A stretch of 64,000 nt of DNA from Macrolepiota albuminosa (GCA_027475525.1 JAMWFC010000089.1:496001-560000); one strand, 5' to 3'; positions 34,970 to 47,222 are shown, numbered from the stretch's first letter. Numbers and translations: made by a program. Notes: a model not told the origin generated them from the letters alone.

Positions 34970-37900
34970 ATGACAACGACTGAGGCGCTCCCCACTCTTT
35001 CTGCTCAGCACGATGCTGAGCAGAAGAGGTCATTCAACGACGAGAAACACGACAGGAAAAGCGATTCTATTGAGATCGCTGAGTCTCTCAAGGGAGATGT
35101 CTATGACGACCTACGTATTATCGACATGGATGAAAATGGCAAGGAGCGCCCTATTGGTATGTTTTCTGAGTTGTTTCTGCGACTGCGTCTTACAGCCACT
35201 CCAGAGACTGATGTCGACATCGCTACACGCCTTATTTCCCTCGAGGATGAACCCACTCTTCCTGCGTTTACCTTTCGCATGTGGTTTTTGGGCTTAGGCC
35301 TGGCTTGCTTTGGTTCAGTCTTGGGCCAGATATTCGTAGGCTCATCCCTTTCCCTTCTTAATCTCGTACTGACTATTGATCGTCACTATTACCCAGTATT
35401 TCAGACCACAGACCGTATACGTCAGCCAGTTATTCATTCAGATCATCGCCTACATTCTTGGCAGGGTCCTCGAAGAAATTATTCCAGGTCCTGGTAACGT
35501 TCTACCCGCGTTGCGGACTAGAGACAATCGGTTTTGGCGATTCTTCAATCCCGGCCCATTTAGTATGTCTTTATATCTCGTCACGGCCGAACTTTCTTGA
35601 CCATGTATTCAGACTTGAAGGAGCACGTCGCTATTACTATTTTTGCCTCCACAGCCGCCGAATCGGCTCTTGCGATCAGTATTTTCGCTGCTGATGACCT
35701 ATACTACAATCTCCACGTAAGTAGCTTGCTATTCGCCACACTAGAATTACCTGATCGAATTCCACCCACTCAAGCCTAACGTTGGTGTCGGTATATTCAC
35801 CCTCATCGGTATGTCCGAGGTCCGAAGTATGACAGCGCGTCACCTCACGTACATTTCTAGGCTCTCAATTAATGGGTTATGGCCTTGGAGGTATAATGAG
35901 ATCGTTCCTCGTGTACCCGACTTACATCGTGTTCCCCAATCTCCTTCCCACCGTTCAACTTTTTGATGCCTTGCACCGAGGAAAGAAGATCATGCTCCAG
36001 AAGAAGCGTGTCAAATTTTTCTGGCTTGTCTTTATTGGTATCTTTGTTTGGGAATGGTTCCCCGAGTACATCGCTCCGTGAGTTTATCAATCCACAACTC
36101 GTGTCCGTTGTGCCCGTCGGCTCATCCGTCGTTAGTACGCTTACTGGTATTAGCATCTTTTGTCTTGCTAACCAGGATAGTCCTTGGTTCACTCGCATCT
36201 TCGGTAGGCATTGTGCTTCCTTTTACGGTTTTAGCCCAGGCTCATGCTTCTTTATAGGCGGAGCCGCGGGTAATGAAGGACTTGGCATGTTTTCGCTATG
36301 CCTCGACTGGAATTATGTCGGATCTGGCGGTGGTTCCCTCGGAGCCCTTTTCACGCCCTTGTCTACACAGCTTTCCCTGTACTCTGGTACAGCCATTTGC
36401 ATGTAAGTTTTCCTTGCATGTGTGGGCGCAAAGTTCTTTAATGTAACCCCTCGTCTTCAGTATCTCCTTCTGTGCATGCTACGCCCGAAATACATGGAAC
36501 GGACAGAACTTCCCCTTCTTGTCTCAAGCATTATTCAACGAGAACGGCACTCGCTACAATCAACTTGCTATTCTCGACGACAAATTCAGGCTCGATCCTA
36601 CGAAGCTCACTGAAGTGGTAAGCATATTTACTGTGCCCTATGGCAAGTGCATTCAACTTATCCTTCTTTGGAAGGGTCTTCCCTGGTTTGCCAGCTCGCA
36701 AGTCCTGACTAGGATTGGCTCGAATCTTGCTATCGGCGCCACGATCATGCATGTCACTATTTGGTACGGTAAAGATATCATCGATGTCATCAAGAAATAT
36801 CGGGTATGTCTGTTTCCATCCCTATTATATTGGCTCACACCGGATCATAGGCTGGTGACAATTACGACCCTCATCTAGCCAAAATGAAGGTTAGTTTCGC
36901 CATGTGGCTTCACGACAATAATCTTACGGATATCACGCAGGTTTACCCAGAGGTCCCAATGTGGTGGTACATCCTCACTTTCGTCGGAAGCTTCGCTATG
37001 GCTATGGCTACTCTGTATACCGGCCATTCTGGTTTGCCATGGTGAATATCAAGTGTATCGACGTCAGCCTGTCTTTTCTAACCCGTTCTTGATGAGGTGG
37101 GGGCTTATTGTCGGCCTCATTATTTCAACTATTTTCCTACCCTTCGTCATTACTGTGTATGCCATCACTGGTGCGTCTGCCTCACTTTACTTCCTTTAAT
37201 AGTTAGCCTAACTATGGTTTTCTTAGGATTCTCACCTAACGTCCAGAGTTTGGTTCAGGTAAAGATTTTTTTTAATATATGCGTACTATTTTCCAGCATG
37301 TCCATAGATGCTCGGGGCTGCAATGATTCCTGGGAATCCACAAGCAAATATGTACTTCACGCTCTATGGGTTCAATACGCTCGAACAAGCTCGTGGAATT
37401 ATTCGTGACCTGAAAATGGTCGGTCTTTGCCAGTCTAGCCTTTTCCTGGTTACTCATGTGTGATAACAGGGACAATATACCAAGCTGCCTCCCCGCGTCA
37501 CCTTCACCGTCCAAGCTTTGGGTGCTGTAGTTGTATGTCGCCATGCTCATGTTGAATAACTTTCACTCTTACCTCTTTAAAAGGGCGGACTTTTGAATTA
37601 CGTTATCATGAAGGTTATCATTAACACCCATCGCGAGATCCTCTTGGATGTACAAGGAAGTAACGTGGTATGTGGATTTCATGATTCTGTTTGACGGTGT
37701 TAAAGAGTCTATTTTTGTAGTGGTCTGGTCAGCAAGTTCAGGTATGGGCTATGATAATCTAGAAGCAATTCCGATGTTAAAGAGTCTATTTTTGTAGTGG
37801 TCTGGTCAGCAAGTTCAGGTATGGGCTATGATAATCTAGAAGCAATTCCGATCACGGTGTTGACCCGAGCTCTATCTAGTCTTTTAATAGCGACGCCATA

Positions 37901-38491
37901 TCTTGGGGTGCCCTCGGCAATGTTCTTTACGCACCGGGTGGCCGCTACGCGGTACGTTGATATAGTATTTCAATCAACCTTTCTTGCTATATCGTTGTCA
38001 TCAGATCGTGCCATTCTCTATTCTCATAGGCCTCGCCGTCCCGATACCCTTCTGGCTGCTTCATCGGTTCTTTCCGAAGCTCGGAGCTAATAAGGTTGTC
38101 ACTCCAGTCCTTTGCTGTTCGTATTCGTATCAGTCGTTTCTCGCCCCTCTGCTAAAATTATCATCAGGGACGCTCGGTTACCTCAGCGTTGGTATCAATA
38201 GCTCTGTGTTCACGACATTTTGTCTGGCCGTCTTTTCGCAATATTATTTGCGTCGCTATCGCCCACGTTGGTTTAGGAAGTATAACTTCCTTCTTTCTGC
38301 CGCCCTCGATGGTGGAACTCAGGTCATGGTCTTTGTGTTCACGTTCGCCGTTGGAGGTGGTAGCGGCAAGGTAACCAACATGCCGACTTGGGCATTGGTG
38401 AGCCTCTCACTTCACTGACTTGATCGACAAATCTGATCCCTTCTATCAGAATCCCAAAGGAAACCCCGATTATTGTAGACGACTCACTTGA
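34970..38491 (+). CDS. Oligopeptide transporter, OPT family
   Basis: OPT proteins are proton-coupled importers of tetra/pentapeptides or glutathione in the plasma membrane. The N-terminus (MTTTEALPTL...) is a hydrophilic cytosolic tail of about 65 residues. Family blocks follow across many short exons: ISLEDEPTLPAFTFRMWFLG, FFNPGPFNLKEHVAITIFAS, WEWFPEYIAPTLTGISIFCL, WNYVGSGGGSLGALFTPLST, FIGIFVWEWF, GFNTLEQARGIIRDLK and MPTWALNPKGNPDYC. NPGPFNLKEH and the WSGQQVQ motif are diagnostic of the family. WSGQQVQ is encoded by a 21-nt micro-exon (about 37720-37740) that is present twice because of an exact 77-bp tandem duplication (37699-37852). The stop is TGA 38489-38491. Apart from the duplication, the frames connect through at least a dozen introns. 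Substrate cannot be told from sequence. Confidence 0.9.
37699..37852 (+). repeat. Exact 77-bp tandem duplication inside the OPT gene
   Basis: 37699-37775 is repeated exactly as 37776-37852. Each unit holds an intron end, the 21-nt WSGQQVQ micro-exon and the next intron start. Probably an assembly artefact; see findings. Confidence 0.95.
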
Positions 38492-39051
38492 TAGTGTATT
38501 TATATTCCTGTATTATTCTATACTATTTTTACGACCGGCATCAGGTCTTTATACCCTGATTTAGCTCGACCTAGGCAAATGGCTTAGTACAGTTCCGATG
38601 ACGCTGGAATACTAGTAGGTTATTTGACTCTTTGACACCGCGAAATATTTTGCTTCCCGCCGTGTTCGTACGTAGCGGGAAAAGTCGCCATGACCATTCA
38701 CTTGGAGGACATAGGAATGGGTCTAGCAACCTTATTGTCAGAGTGATGATTTTGAGAGAATAAAATTGGATAATCACAAGACGACGTCGCTTGTTCTTCA
38801 CCCACCTTGAAAAACTTTAAGTAAACAAACTGAAGTGGCAATTTCGGTGTTAATCACTTCGACTTGTAATCTACTACTTCAATACTTGTTTTCGAGGTTT
38901 GAAAGGCTCTTCTGAATCGTCGGGTATTTTTTGAAAGACGAAACATCATCATCAAACAGCAAGTAATCCTCTCCGAAGAAGTTGTGCATTCAACCTCGAA
39001 CTGTTTACCGGATCTCGCAAGTTAAAAATCCATCGAAACAAGTACTCTACT
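38492..39051. other. Intergenic between tandem genes
   Basis: AT-rich, no frame supported. It should contain the OPT terminator and the promoter of the gene at 39052. Confidence 0.5.
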
Positions 39052-41364
39052 ATGGCTGCTAGCGGATCAAGTCTCAAAATTCGGCAGTACGTGTACAAAG
39101 ATCCCAATAATAGGAACCGCCGGAGAAAGCGGAACGAAAAGACAGCAAGAATTAAATCGACGCAACAAGATAGTCTAGCCCAGCAGATGATGTTGACATA
39201 CAACCCTAACGAGCCTTACGCAGCTGCTCTCGATATCATGAGGGCAGATCCTCAAGTAGGATATGAATATTGGACGCCGCCACACTATCAAACAGCCAAA
39301 AAAGTGAAGTCGGCAAAGGGAGCGAGAACCAGTGTACTCCCCTATGCCAACAGTCCAGGGGCTGTTATGAGTTCAGACAGTATTCTACTATCGTCTCCAC
39401 ATGCCAAAGACCAAGACGAGAAATCGCAAAGCGAACCTTCTTGGTGGCATGAACATGAGCGTGGCGCGAAAATAGACAATATGAAAGCTTCGTCACTGCA
39501 CGCTCCGCAGGAAGTTTATCAAACACCGTTTCGAGAGAACGACGAGATGCGCACTTCTACACCGCAGACGAACTACATTCCACAATTTCCTAGTTTAATG
39601 GCGGATGACTACTCAAACTCGATTTTGGACGCAGAATATATCCGGCTCACTTCTGACGATCCAATGCAGGTTTTTCGATGGCTTCTGAACTCGTACCAGC
39701 TTCTTGAAGAAGAACAGTCACAACGTGCCGAACATGCTCAGGAATTCCGAGGCTTGGGTGTCGAGCCACTGGGTCCTCGGCCTTTGTATACTCAGCCCGC
39801 GGTACTTGAACAAGGATCAAATGACCAAGTTGGAAGCTCTTCTTCAAGACCAACGTCTCAGATTCCGTCAGAGTTGATTGGCAAGTCACAGCCTTCCACT
39901 TCGATATCAAGTTCAATTTCGAAGTCGTATTCAATGCCTCACACCAAGATCCATGATGATCATCCAAGAGTCGTTGATGGTGGCCAAGTCTCTCCACATC
40001 CAGCCGCTTACACTGGGAACCTAGTGTGGCTCTCACCAATGGTACCACTACAAGTTCCTAAACGCGAGCGTGATCAGGAAGATGAAGAACTCGGCACAAG
40101 GATTGGTCAGCATTCATCATCTTCCGTACAAGCAAGTTCATTACCTCGGGAAGCTAAACGGCGACGGGTTAACACAAGAGCTTTGCGCAAGACCACTTTA
40201 CTGAGGGAAAACTTACAACGCGATGCTTCAACATCAGGCCATCCATTAACCTGGTATCCAACAACGGAAGGGTCTGTCCGACTGCAGGATACATATTCCA
40301 CCACGGAGAAACCAACAGACAACGGTTTCATATCTGCGGGCATATGTAACGGTGTCGTAGATATTCAAGGACAACCAGTGATCGAACACTCCCGACTGCC
40401 CAAAAGAAAGCGTGACATGGTAGAGGATGCGGACTTCAATATTCGATTCACGCAGCTGTCTGATAAGCGAAAAACGAAAAGGCAAAAGGCAAATGCAGGA
40501 GACACACCGACAACGAAGAACACTTCGCTTGCTACATTGTCGACAACATACTCGGTATCAAGCTCGTACCCAAGTGTAACGCAACGAACAGAGAAAACGG
40601 TGCAAGATCCCATCTCGATGACATACCTTCCACAATTTCCAGTCCTGGTTCCACCTGGAGTACTTGCGTCGCCATCATTATCTCTGAAGGTCCCTACTCA
40701 CTTTGGATCCGCTATGGGTTATTCAAGTCATGAAGGTACCTCAATGCCAATACATATGGATGTTTTATTCGGCACCAGTCAAGTAGAGCAACCGCAGGTT
40801 GAGTCATTCCAAGATCTCGAGCGTAAGGGTGACATGGAAGTGACAGATGAGCCAAATGCAGAGACGCAGCGTAAGCATCCCCGCGAATCATATCGTGAGT
40901 CTCTGACTAAGCGGAGGGAGACAGCTAGCCTGGACGATATCTTAGAAGCACTATCTACGAACGTCCCCGAATATTCAAGTCTAGCGTCGTACTTTCCTTT
41001 CCCGAGTCAAGTCGTGAGAACAGATGATGAATTGCCAGACACCGCACTGTTGTGGGCAACACCAGTGGAACGAGACGGCCTTCCCAACATTGGTCGTTTA
41101 CCTCCTGATGTAAGAGAGGACCATGGGATCGGGTCATACAATGCAGTCGTCTGGCAAACCGAAGTCCAGCCGCAAGATAGCGCGATCGCACAAACTCCTA
41201 CTGAAACGCCGAGAGAGCAAGATTTGTCCGATCAATCTCTAGAAAATCTTTTTGGAGAACCAAGCATAGACACGGGGCAGCCTGAAGGGATATCCGAAGA
41301 AGAGTTTTTTCGCTTTCTCGAAGATTTGGATATGTACTCGAGGTTGCAAGAATCTGCTGTGTGA
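39052..41364 (+). CDS. Uncharacterised 770-residue disordered protein with nuclear signals
   Basis: A single uninterrupted frame, unusual here where most genes have many introns. No known domain is recognised. The N-terminus is very basic (KDPNNRNRRRKRNEKTARIK), then a Ser/Pro/Gln-rich body. Two stretches look like diverged copies of one module. The first (residues about 185-385) has NYIPQFPSLM, PKRERDQEDEELGTRIGQ and REAKRRRVNTRALRK. The second (about 460-640) has TYLPQFPVLV, PKRKRDMVEDADFNIRFTQ and DKRKTKRQK. Their order is partly rearranged. The C-terminus is acidic (EEEFFRFLEDLDMYSRLQ). Basic clusters plus an acidic aromatic end resemble a transcriptional regulator, but that is inference. 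It could also be a lineage-specific or young gene. Confidence 0.75.
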   Translation: MAASGSSLKIRQYVYKDPNNRNRRRKRNEKTARIKSTQQDSLAQQMMLTYNPNEPYAAALDIMRADPQVGYEYWTPPHYQTAKKVKSAKGARTSVLPYANSPGAVMSSDSILLSSPHAKDQDEKSQSEPSWWHEHERGAKIDNMKASSLHAPQEVYQTPFRENDEMRTSTPQTNYIPQFPSLMADDYSNSILDAEYIRLTSDDPMQVFRWLLNSYQLLEEEQSQRAEHAQEFRGLGVEPLGPRPLYTQPAVLEQGSNDQVGSSSSRPTSQIPSELIGKSQPSTSISSSISKSYSMPHTKIHDDHPRVVDGGQVSPHPAAYTGNLVWLSPMVPLQVPKRERDQEDEELGTRIGQHSSSSVQASSLPREAKRRRVNTRALRKTTLLRENLQRDASTSGHPLTWYPTTEGSVRLQDTYSTTEKPTDNGFISAGICNGVVDIQGQPVIEHSRLPKRKRDMVEDADFNIRFTQLSDKRKTKRQKANAGDTPTTKNTSLATLSTTYSVSSSYPSVTQRTEKTVQDPISMTYLPQFPVLVPPGVLASPSLSLKVPTHFGSAMGYSSHEGTSMPIHMDVLFGTSQVEQPQVESFQDLERKGDMEVTDEPNAETQRKHPRESYRESLTKRRETASLDDILEALSTNVPEYSSLASYFPFPSQVVRTDDELPDTALLWATPVERDGLPNIGRLPPDVREDHGIGSYNAVVWQTEVQPQDSAIAQTPTETPREQDLSDQSLENLFGEPSIDTGQPEGISEEEFFRFLEDLDMYSRLQESAV

Positions 41365-42189
41365 GGTTCAGTCATACGATTAACAACGGTTCCGCACCTA
41401 GTCATACTTCATTTATTTCTAGTGATAGTTGTGCTTTTTCAGCCTGAGTAGTTGGGAAAAAATTTTACCTTTGTCCTCGTAGTCTGCCGTCCTCCGATTG
41501 TGTCCATGTCAGGAATCTTAGTGGTTCTGAGTTCCGAAAAATTTGACAGCTACCTGCTGGAGGAAGCTCGCGTCACACTAGCAGTATGTTAGTTGGACTA
41601 GACGCAAGAGGGTAGAACCAGAGAAAGCCAGAGAAGTTCACAAAAGCAAGCCCGGGTATCACCGCTTTCCACGTTGTCAGGTAAATACTTAGAATCCCCT
41701 CAACTATAGCTATTGAATTTACGGTACAGTTTTGTTGGGTTTATCCTTATTCTATCCAACCGTCCTTTACTCTTGGGCGTCTCAAGACTCATCAGTTCCT
41801 CTCCCTTCGATCGGGAGGGTGCAGTGCTCACCAATTTGTATTGTTTTCAGTGTACCTCAAGTCTACACATTTACATGGTTCAATATCTAAGTTTGCTTAA
41901 TGTACTGTAGGCTCCAGCCCTATGTTCTATGTCGGTTGCCTCCGCAAGACTTTGAAGAACAAAGTTGCTTCGAGCAGCTTGGCAAAACATGGTGATTTGA
42001 ACGTTCGTATAAGAAGAACCAAAAGACATAAAATACATAGGCCTGACGCCGTTTGAGAAATAGATCATTGCAGTAGTCGGTAGGCTTGTTAATTAAATAA
42101 CTTTGAAGAAATGACGCAAAGTGGGGAGGACCATAAATGATCCTCTGGGTTAGGGTTTAAACCTTGCTTTTCTCTATCACTGCACCACG
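41365..42189. other. Intergenic between tandem genes
   Basis: No supported gene; terminator of the upstream and promoter of the downstream gene expected. Confidence 0.5.
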
Positions 42190-44380
42190 ATGCCGTTCCT
42201 CAGTCATGGCGTCGTCGCGGGCATCACGATGGAGGACGATCTCGGCATCACCTATCTTGTCGAGAATGCTCAACAGTTTTGGTCTGGTACGTCATGAGTG
42301 TTATTCTGACGAACAACCCTGAAGCTTGCTGCAGAACTTGAAGACATGCTCAGCTTTAATCAGAACGATATACCTACTCTCGCTCATCTAGATTCGACTC
42401 TGCGGAGATCTCTAGCTCTATGCGCGGCTTATCACGGTTCGTCTGTGTTCCACGAGCAGAAGTCATGACATACTCAACTTAAGCTATCTAGAACTATACT
42501 TGCAGAGTCCGTTACAGTTAGACCATGCATGTGGGCTTTTGATGGACTCGGAACTCTTCCGGTTTCATTCTGAACGCATGTGCGAAATCTTGATGAGCGA
42601 CCTTCAATCGGTGCGTGCCTTTTGTCCTCTCGGTGGGTTAGGATATTAAGTCTGGTTGGTATCAGCAAACCAATCCTCACGCCCAATTCATTTTTTACCA
42701 CGTCTTACTATGCTACGGACGCCGGAAAGCCGATTTCTTCCGATCACACAAAAGATGGCAACCTCTATTACCGCTTCTCATAGATCATATTCTTGTGGAA
42801 ATTGACTCTAACATTGAGGACGCATATTTTGGGGTAACAGGAGCCTCGGACAGACTGACACATGTACCTATCCCTATCGAGGCTAAATTGAGGGGTTTGG
42901 GGATCCAGTTGCTGTATGAAGTTAGTCGTGTGCAGAAACTTTCCGTTCAGGATTTGCGTGCGTGGGATTGGCTTGAAAATGGTGCTGTGCTTATCAATTG
43001 TATTTTCAGGTACCTTTGACGATGCTTTTATCGACTACCTATTTGATCTTGTGGAGCAAACCCGACACATGCACAACGAAACGTTTAACTACAGTGTAAT
43101 TAAACTGATTGTAAGCAACTATTCATTACTTATGTATCTGTAGCTGATATCAGTGACGACATAGGTATCACTCAACGAACAGTTCATGGTTGCGTCTCTA
43201 AATCAACAAGCAGAGCATGTAACGACTGAACTGCAGCTGGAAAACAGAGTTCTTATTGTCCTCATGCGTCGGCTCTGGTCGAGCAAGACTTTTGGCGAGA
43301 ATATGATTTTCATGCTCAACCGTGCAGGTATGTCATGCCGTTGCCGTGGATGATCATGTCTGAGTGCTTTTTTCGCAGGGCGAACACCAGAGGATCTTTG
43401 CATGCAGTTGCTAGTCCTCAAGCTCCTCTATGTACTCTTTACGACAGAGGGAACATCGGAATACTTCTACACAAATGACCTATGTGTTCTGGTCGACGTG
43501 TTCCTACGCGAGCTAGTCGATTTGGACGAAGACAGCGAATCAGTAAGCAGTCTCGACATCTGTATTTCTCAGACTCCTGACTTTTTGACAGCTACGTCAC
43601 ACGTACCTTCGTGTTCTTCACCCTCTTCTTGTGAGGACACAATTACGTGACATACCGTACAAACGGCCACAAATTGTCTATGCCCTGGAATCCCTCATAG
43701 CTAACTCTAAGGTCAGGGACGTCAATCCCACCACCAAAAGACTTGTCGAACGATGTCTCACTGGCGACTGGTGCGTCAACATCAGGAAAGCAAGACAAGG
43801 TGCTGGCGCCGACAGACCGGCTTCTCCTGTGTCTGAGGTCGCCATTAAGACCACCACTACATCAGGTGCCGCACAAGTGCAGCGGTCGACGAGTTCCAAG
43901 AAATTGAAAGCCAGCAGAAGTGGTGAAAATCTTCGGGTGCGGGCAAGTACCTTGAAACCGCCACACTCTCCTGGCCTAGACAATTTTCTCTGCGTCAAAG
44001 CCAACAATGTCAGCGCCACTAGCCTTTGCGGCGTAGCACATGCTGCACCCACGAACCACAACCGTCCTCCACAGCCGAGACGCCAAGCCACAGCGAGCTC
44101 TGTTCAGATGGACGGACATTACTCCAACCGACATCCATCCGCGCCGCTCCATGTAGACACGGATTTCCATAATCACCACCATCAACTCATTCCCCCGACC
44201 AAACCATTACACGCTGCTGTGGATGCCAAAGGGCAACCTCCACGTCGTTCCGCACCGCCCCCGCCACCTAGGAAACGTCAGCCTCCAGCGGTTCCGACTC
44301 AAGTGACACATGGGGGTGCGACTATCATGACCATCAAGTCGTCTGCAACCATACCTCAAGTCAAGGTGGCCCAAGCATAA
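42190..44380 (+). CDS. SPIN90/Ldb17 family actin regulator
   Basis: Relatives (yeast Ldb17, fission-yeast Dip1, human SPIN90/NCKIPSD) activate the Arp2/3 complex at endocytic actin patches. The start ATG 42190 gives [20 protein letters not shown]. After several short introns the helical leucine-rich domain is recognised by [75 protein letters not shown] and [14 protein letters not shown]. The C-terminal 200 residues are low-complexity, rich in Ser, His, Arg and Pro, and end in a polyproline module ([20 protein letters not shown]). Such modules usually bind SH3 proteins of the endocytic coat. The stop is at 44378-44380. No defect is seen. Confidence 0.85.
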
Positions 44381-45647
44381 TCGTGATATTCGTTTCTTCT
44401 CTTCTAGCTTCTAAAAGATACCATTATCATCATACATAGGACAATTTCGTTCAACCAACGTGTCTGTTCACACCCACATATCATTTTTTACGCACGCATA
44501 CACCATAGACGTTTCTATCAATAGCGAACTATTTCGTAGAACGTATCATTGTAGTATAAACAAGGATACCCATTCACTATTTATTTAAGGATAGCAAAAG
44601 AAGTTCTGTTAATTTTTATTTTTCAGTGAAACGTTTCGTGAACGATGACCTCAACGCCACGTTGATTATGTAATAAAAACAATTCCTTCTCTTTATCAAG
44701 TTACCCGTACATAGCTCGTCGCGCGGAGAAACATACCTGTTGCACTCAACGACCAGCTGGCTCTATGCGTCTAGGGTGGGTCGGAGGATGACGTATGCAA
44801 GTCGTCTTCGACAATGAGACTCTAACTATCCCTCAGGATCATTCTAGCTATTCTAGCGCTCCTGCGATCCACAAGGACTGGACGGAGAAATACAGATCGT
44901 CTGGAATCTCGTGATGTTGTGTGCTGACTCCTTTAGGTTAATATACCTGGCTCTTATGCAATAGCTGCTGCCTCTGACCTTGATCCTCATTTATTTGTCC
45001 CCTCGGAGACCTCCCCACATCCAGCCTAATATAGCCAATAGTTTTATTTGTCTCCATGGAAATTCATCCTGTAAAGGTCATATGGGTCTGGCAGTCAATA
45101 ACCAGGATCGTTACGAACACTGGATTAGCTGTTTTCCATTTACTTCTGCTCCGGGCGCGCTGCTGAGCACCACAGTAAAGGAGAATGGAGGAACCTTTGT
45201 CCGATACCTAATCTATCTTGAGAGAAGACAAAACTGACAGAACTCGATCACGATGTCGTCTAGCAGAAAGAGGAAGAGACAACCTAGGCTCCAGGACTTC
45301 AAGAGCAGTACACGCGCTCTCCTCACGGTGTGTGCTATGTGATCATTTGTTTTTTGCCCTTCGGTCACTGAGAAGCTTCCAAATATTTTCTTTCCTTTGA
45401 TAGAGCCAACTGCATATCCAAGCCCCTCGCAATTTGCAAGGGGTCTGCTGTAGTTATGGGAGACGTTTAACACCTTTTACTGAAGCGTTCAAGTGAGGAC
45501 CTCAATTCTTTTGGCCTTCTTGATACTATCATCGTCCATTCATTTCTGTATCCTCTATATGTACTAAATCGTGTACCGTCGTATGATTCAGGGAGCTATG
45601 TCTGGGTTTATCATATTGGTTTCAAGGTACATCTACTAATGTAGCAA
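44381..45647. other. Intergenic, no gene seen
   Basis: Only short frames in all six readings. AT-rich stretches at about 44560-44690 probably belong to the SPIN90/Ldb17 gene 3' end. Confidence 0.5.
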
Positions 45648-46165
45648 TTAGGCATCAATGTGTAAAGTCGGCGTAGACTGAAGCAGATAGCGTTGCATCT
45701 TCTTTTTCGAGTTGCCGCAGGCTGTTGGGTACGCAGTGAGAAACAGAAAGTTTGGTAAACTGAACCGACTTACAGATGCAGGACAAAACAAATATCCAAA
45801 TAGGCGCTTGAATCAGGCCAATGGTGGAAACGACGAGTTGATTTTGGGTTTGTGGGACTCCATAATACTAGACAGTAAGCGTTAGTCATCGCACTACGGA
45901 AACACAACCTGTAAGGGCTTACTGAATGGAAATAGATATCCATGGAGTTCTCTCTCGCAGCGAGACATAGAAGTGTGGCTCGGCGAGGTAGGAATCATCG
46001 AAATCGATGACAGATGTCGCAGGACAACGACAAGTATGATGATGGGATGTGTAGATCTTGAGGTATAGTCCAAAAGGAAGTAAGAAGAAAGGGTATAAGA
46101 AAGAAAAGGTGCGAATAAGACGGATGAAGGATAAAGGGTTCACGCAAATCACACAATCACGCAAA
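45648..46165 (-). CDS. Possible small membrane protein (3' exons of a spliced gene)
   Basis: Three minus-strand pieces connect in frame through plausible introns. The first contains IRLIRTFSFLYPFFLLPFGLY and ends WISISIQ before GTAAGC. After an intron ending CTGTCTAG comes YYGVPQTQNQLVVSTIGLI and a second hydrophobic stretch, PIWIFVLSCI. After GTAAGT..CAACAG the last exon gives CGNSKKKMQRYLLQSTPTLH and a TAA at 45648-45650. Two membrane helices are therefore predicted. I could not build the 5' part: an ATG at 46657-46659 starts a short exon with a good donor but runs into a stop, and the frames between do not join. A TATATAAT box on the minus strand at about 46804-46811 hints at a promoter. 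The family is unknown; this could be a decayed gene. Confidence 0.3.
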
Positions 46166-46970
46166 AGTTTTGATTCTTGAGGTCTGGCGGAGAAATCATG
46201 TCAGGAAATGAAGTAAACGATTCAAAATCGAGTGAAATACCTTGATCTTGGAATTCAAACGACTTGCGACTTGAGAACTTGAAGGTCTGAGTTAAAACTT
46301 GAACGTGAGCCCTATACATCGATGACACGAGCGTGAAAAACTTGCCTTGAGGCACACAATATGTACAGGCAAGGGCACGTCGACGAAAGGGTCTCCACGA
46401 CATAAGTATATGCCATAGGTGACGTGGCGAGCTTCTGTAAAGCCTTACTATTAAAAAATAGATCGGCGTTAAGAAAACGAGATGAACTCACATGCCAATG
46501 CGTAAAGGTTATGTTATCGAGCATCAGTCAGTCTACAAGGAGAAGGTACATTCAGCTAAACGTATACAATGGTCAATGACACTTACCAACTGAGCAGACG
46601 ACCAGTGTCGATGACAGAAGGGATGCGCCTGCGTTCAAAGGCGTATCTCGCCTCATGATGGGAAGATAAAGAGGTAGCTGGGGCTGGGATGTGCGTATGA
46701 GGTCAGACAAATGTCTGCCATAAGGATGTCACAGGGCATGCGAAAGAGGCGGTAGCAGGAAAGAACAACAGCATGTTGGGGAATTGAACGAGAGAGATGT
46801 GAGATTATATAGACCAGTTTGGTTTGTGGGCGCTTCAAGACTCCGACTATTCTCCAGACAAACACGGAAACAAAGGAAACAAAAGAACATACTAATCCGG
46901 AATAATATGGAAGGCAAAAGAACAAACCGTACACAGCCGGTGGCAAAGAAAACAATACGACGTCGCCACA

Positions 46971-47060
46971 TGACATGCCATGACACACCGCTGGCAGTTC
47001 GGTATATGCTTCTTGATGGGACTTTAGGGGGGTTAATGAACTGGACCGGGGGTACCCTAG
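46971..47060 (+). repeat. Left terminal inverted repeat of the KDZ element
   Basis: Matches the reverse complement of 58281-58370 with a few indels. Exact blocks: 25 nt at 47007-47031 and 10 nt at 47040-47049. Confidence 0.85.
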
Positions 47061-47124
47061 CAACGTCGACCGCACCTCTTCTCAAAGCCCAGATCGTGAT
47101 CGGGCCTGGTTCAGAACTCGATGT

Positions 47125-47222
47125 TTGAGGTCAGTAGGTTGGACGTCAAACGCAGTAAAGAGGTCAGTACCTCACGAGGTCAGGTGGTGACGAGGTCAGG
47201 TGGTGACGAGTTGAAGAGGTCA
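47125..47222 (+). repeat. Sub-terminal GAGGTCA repeats
   Basis: GAGGTCA occurs five times within 100 bp just inside the left TIR, two of them in a 16-bp tandem (GAGGTCAGGTGGTGAC). A GGAGGTCA copy and several TGACCTGCC copies occur near the right end. Such clustered motifs are typical transposase-binding sites; binding here is inferred. Confidence 0.6.

Noticed and set aside
46653..47128. Overlapping frames on both strands at the KDZ left border
   Set aside because: They cross the TIR and flank and have no domain; likely chance.
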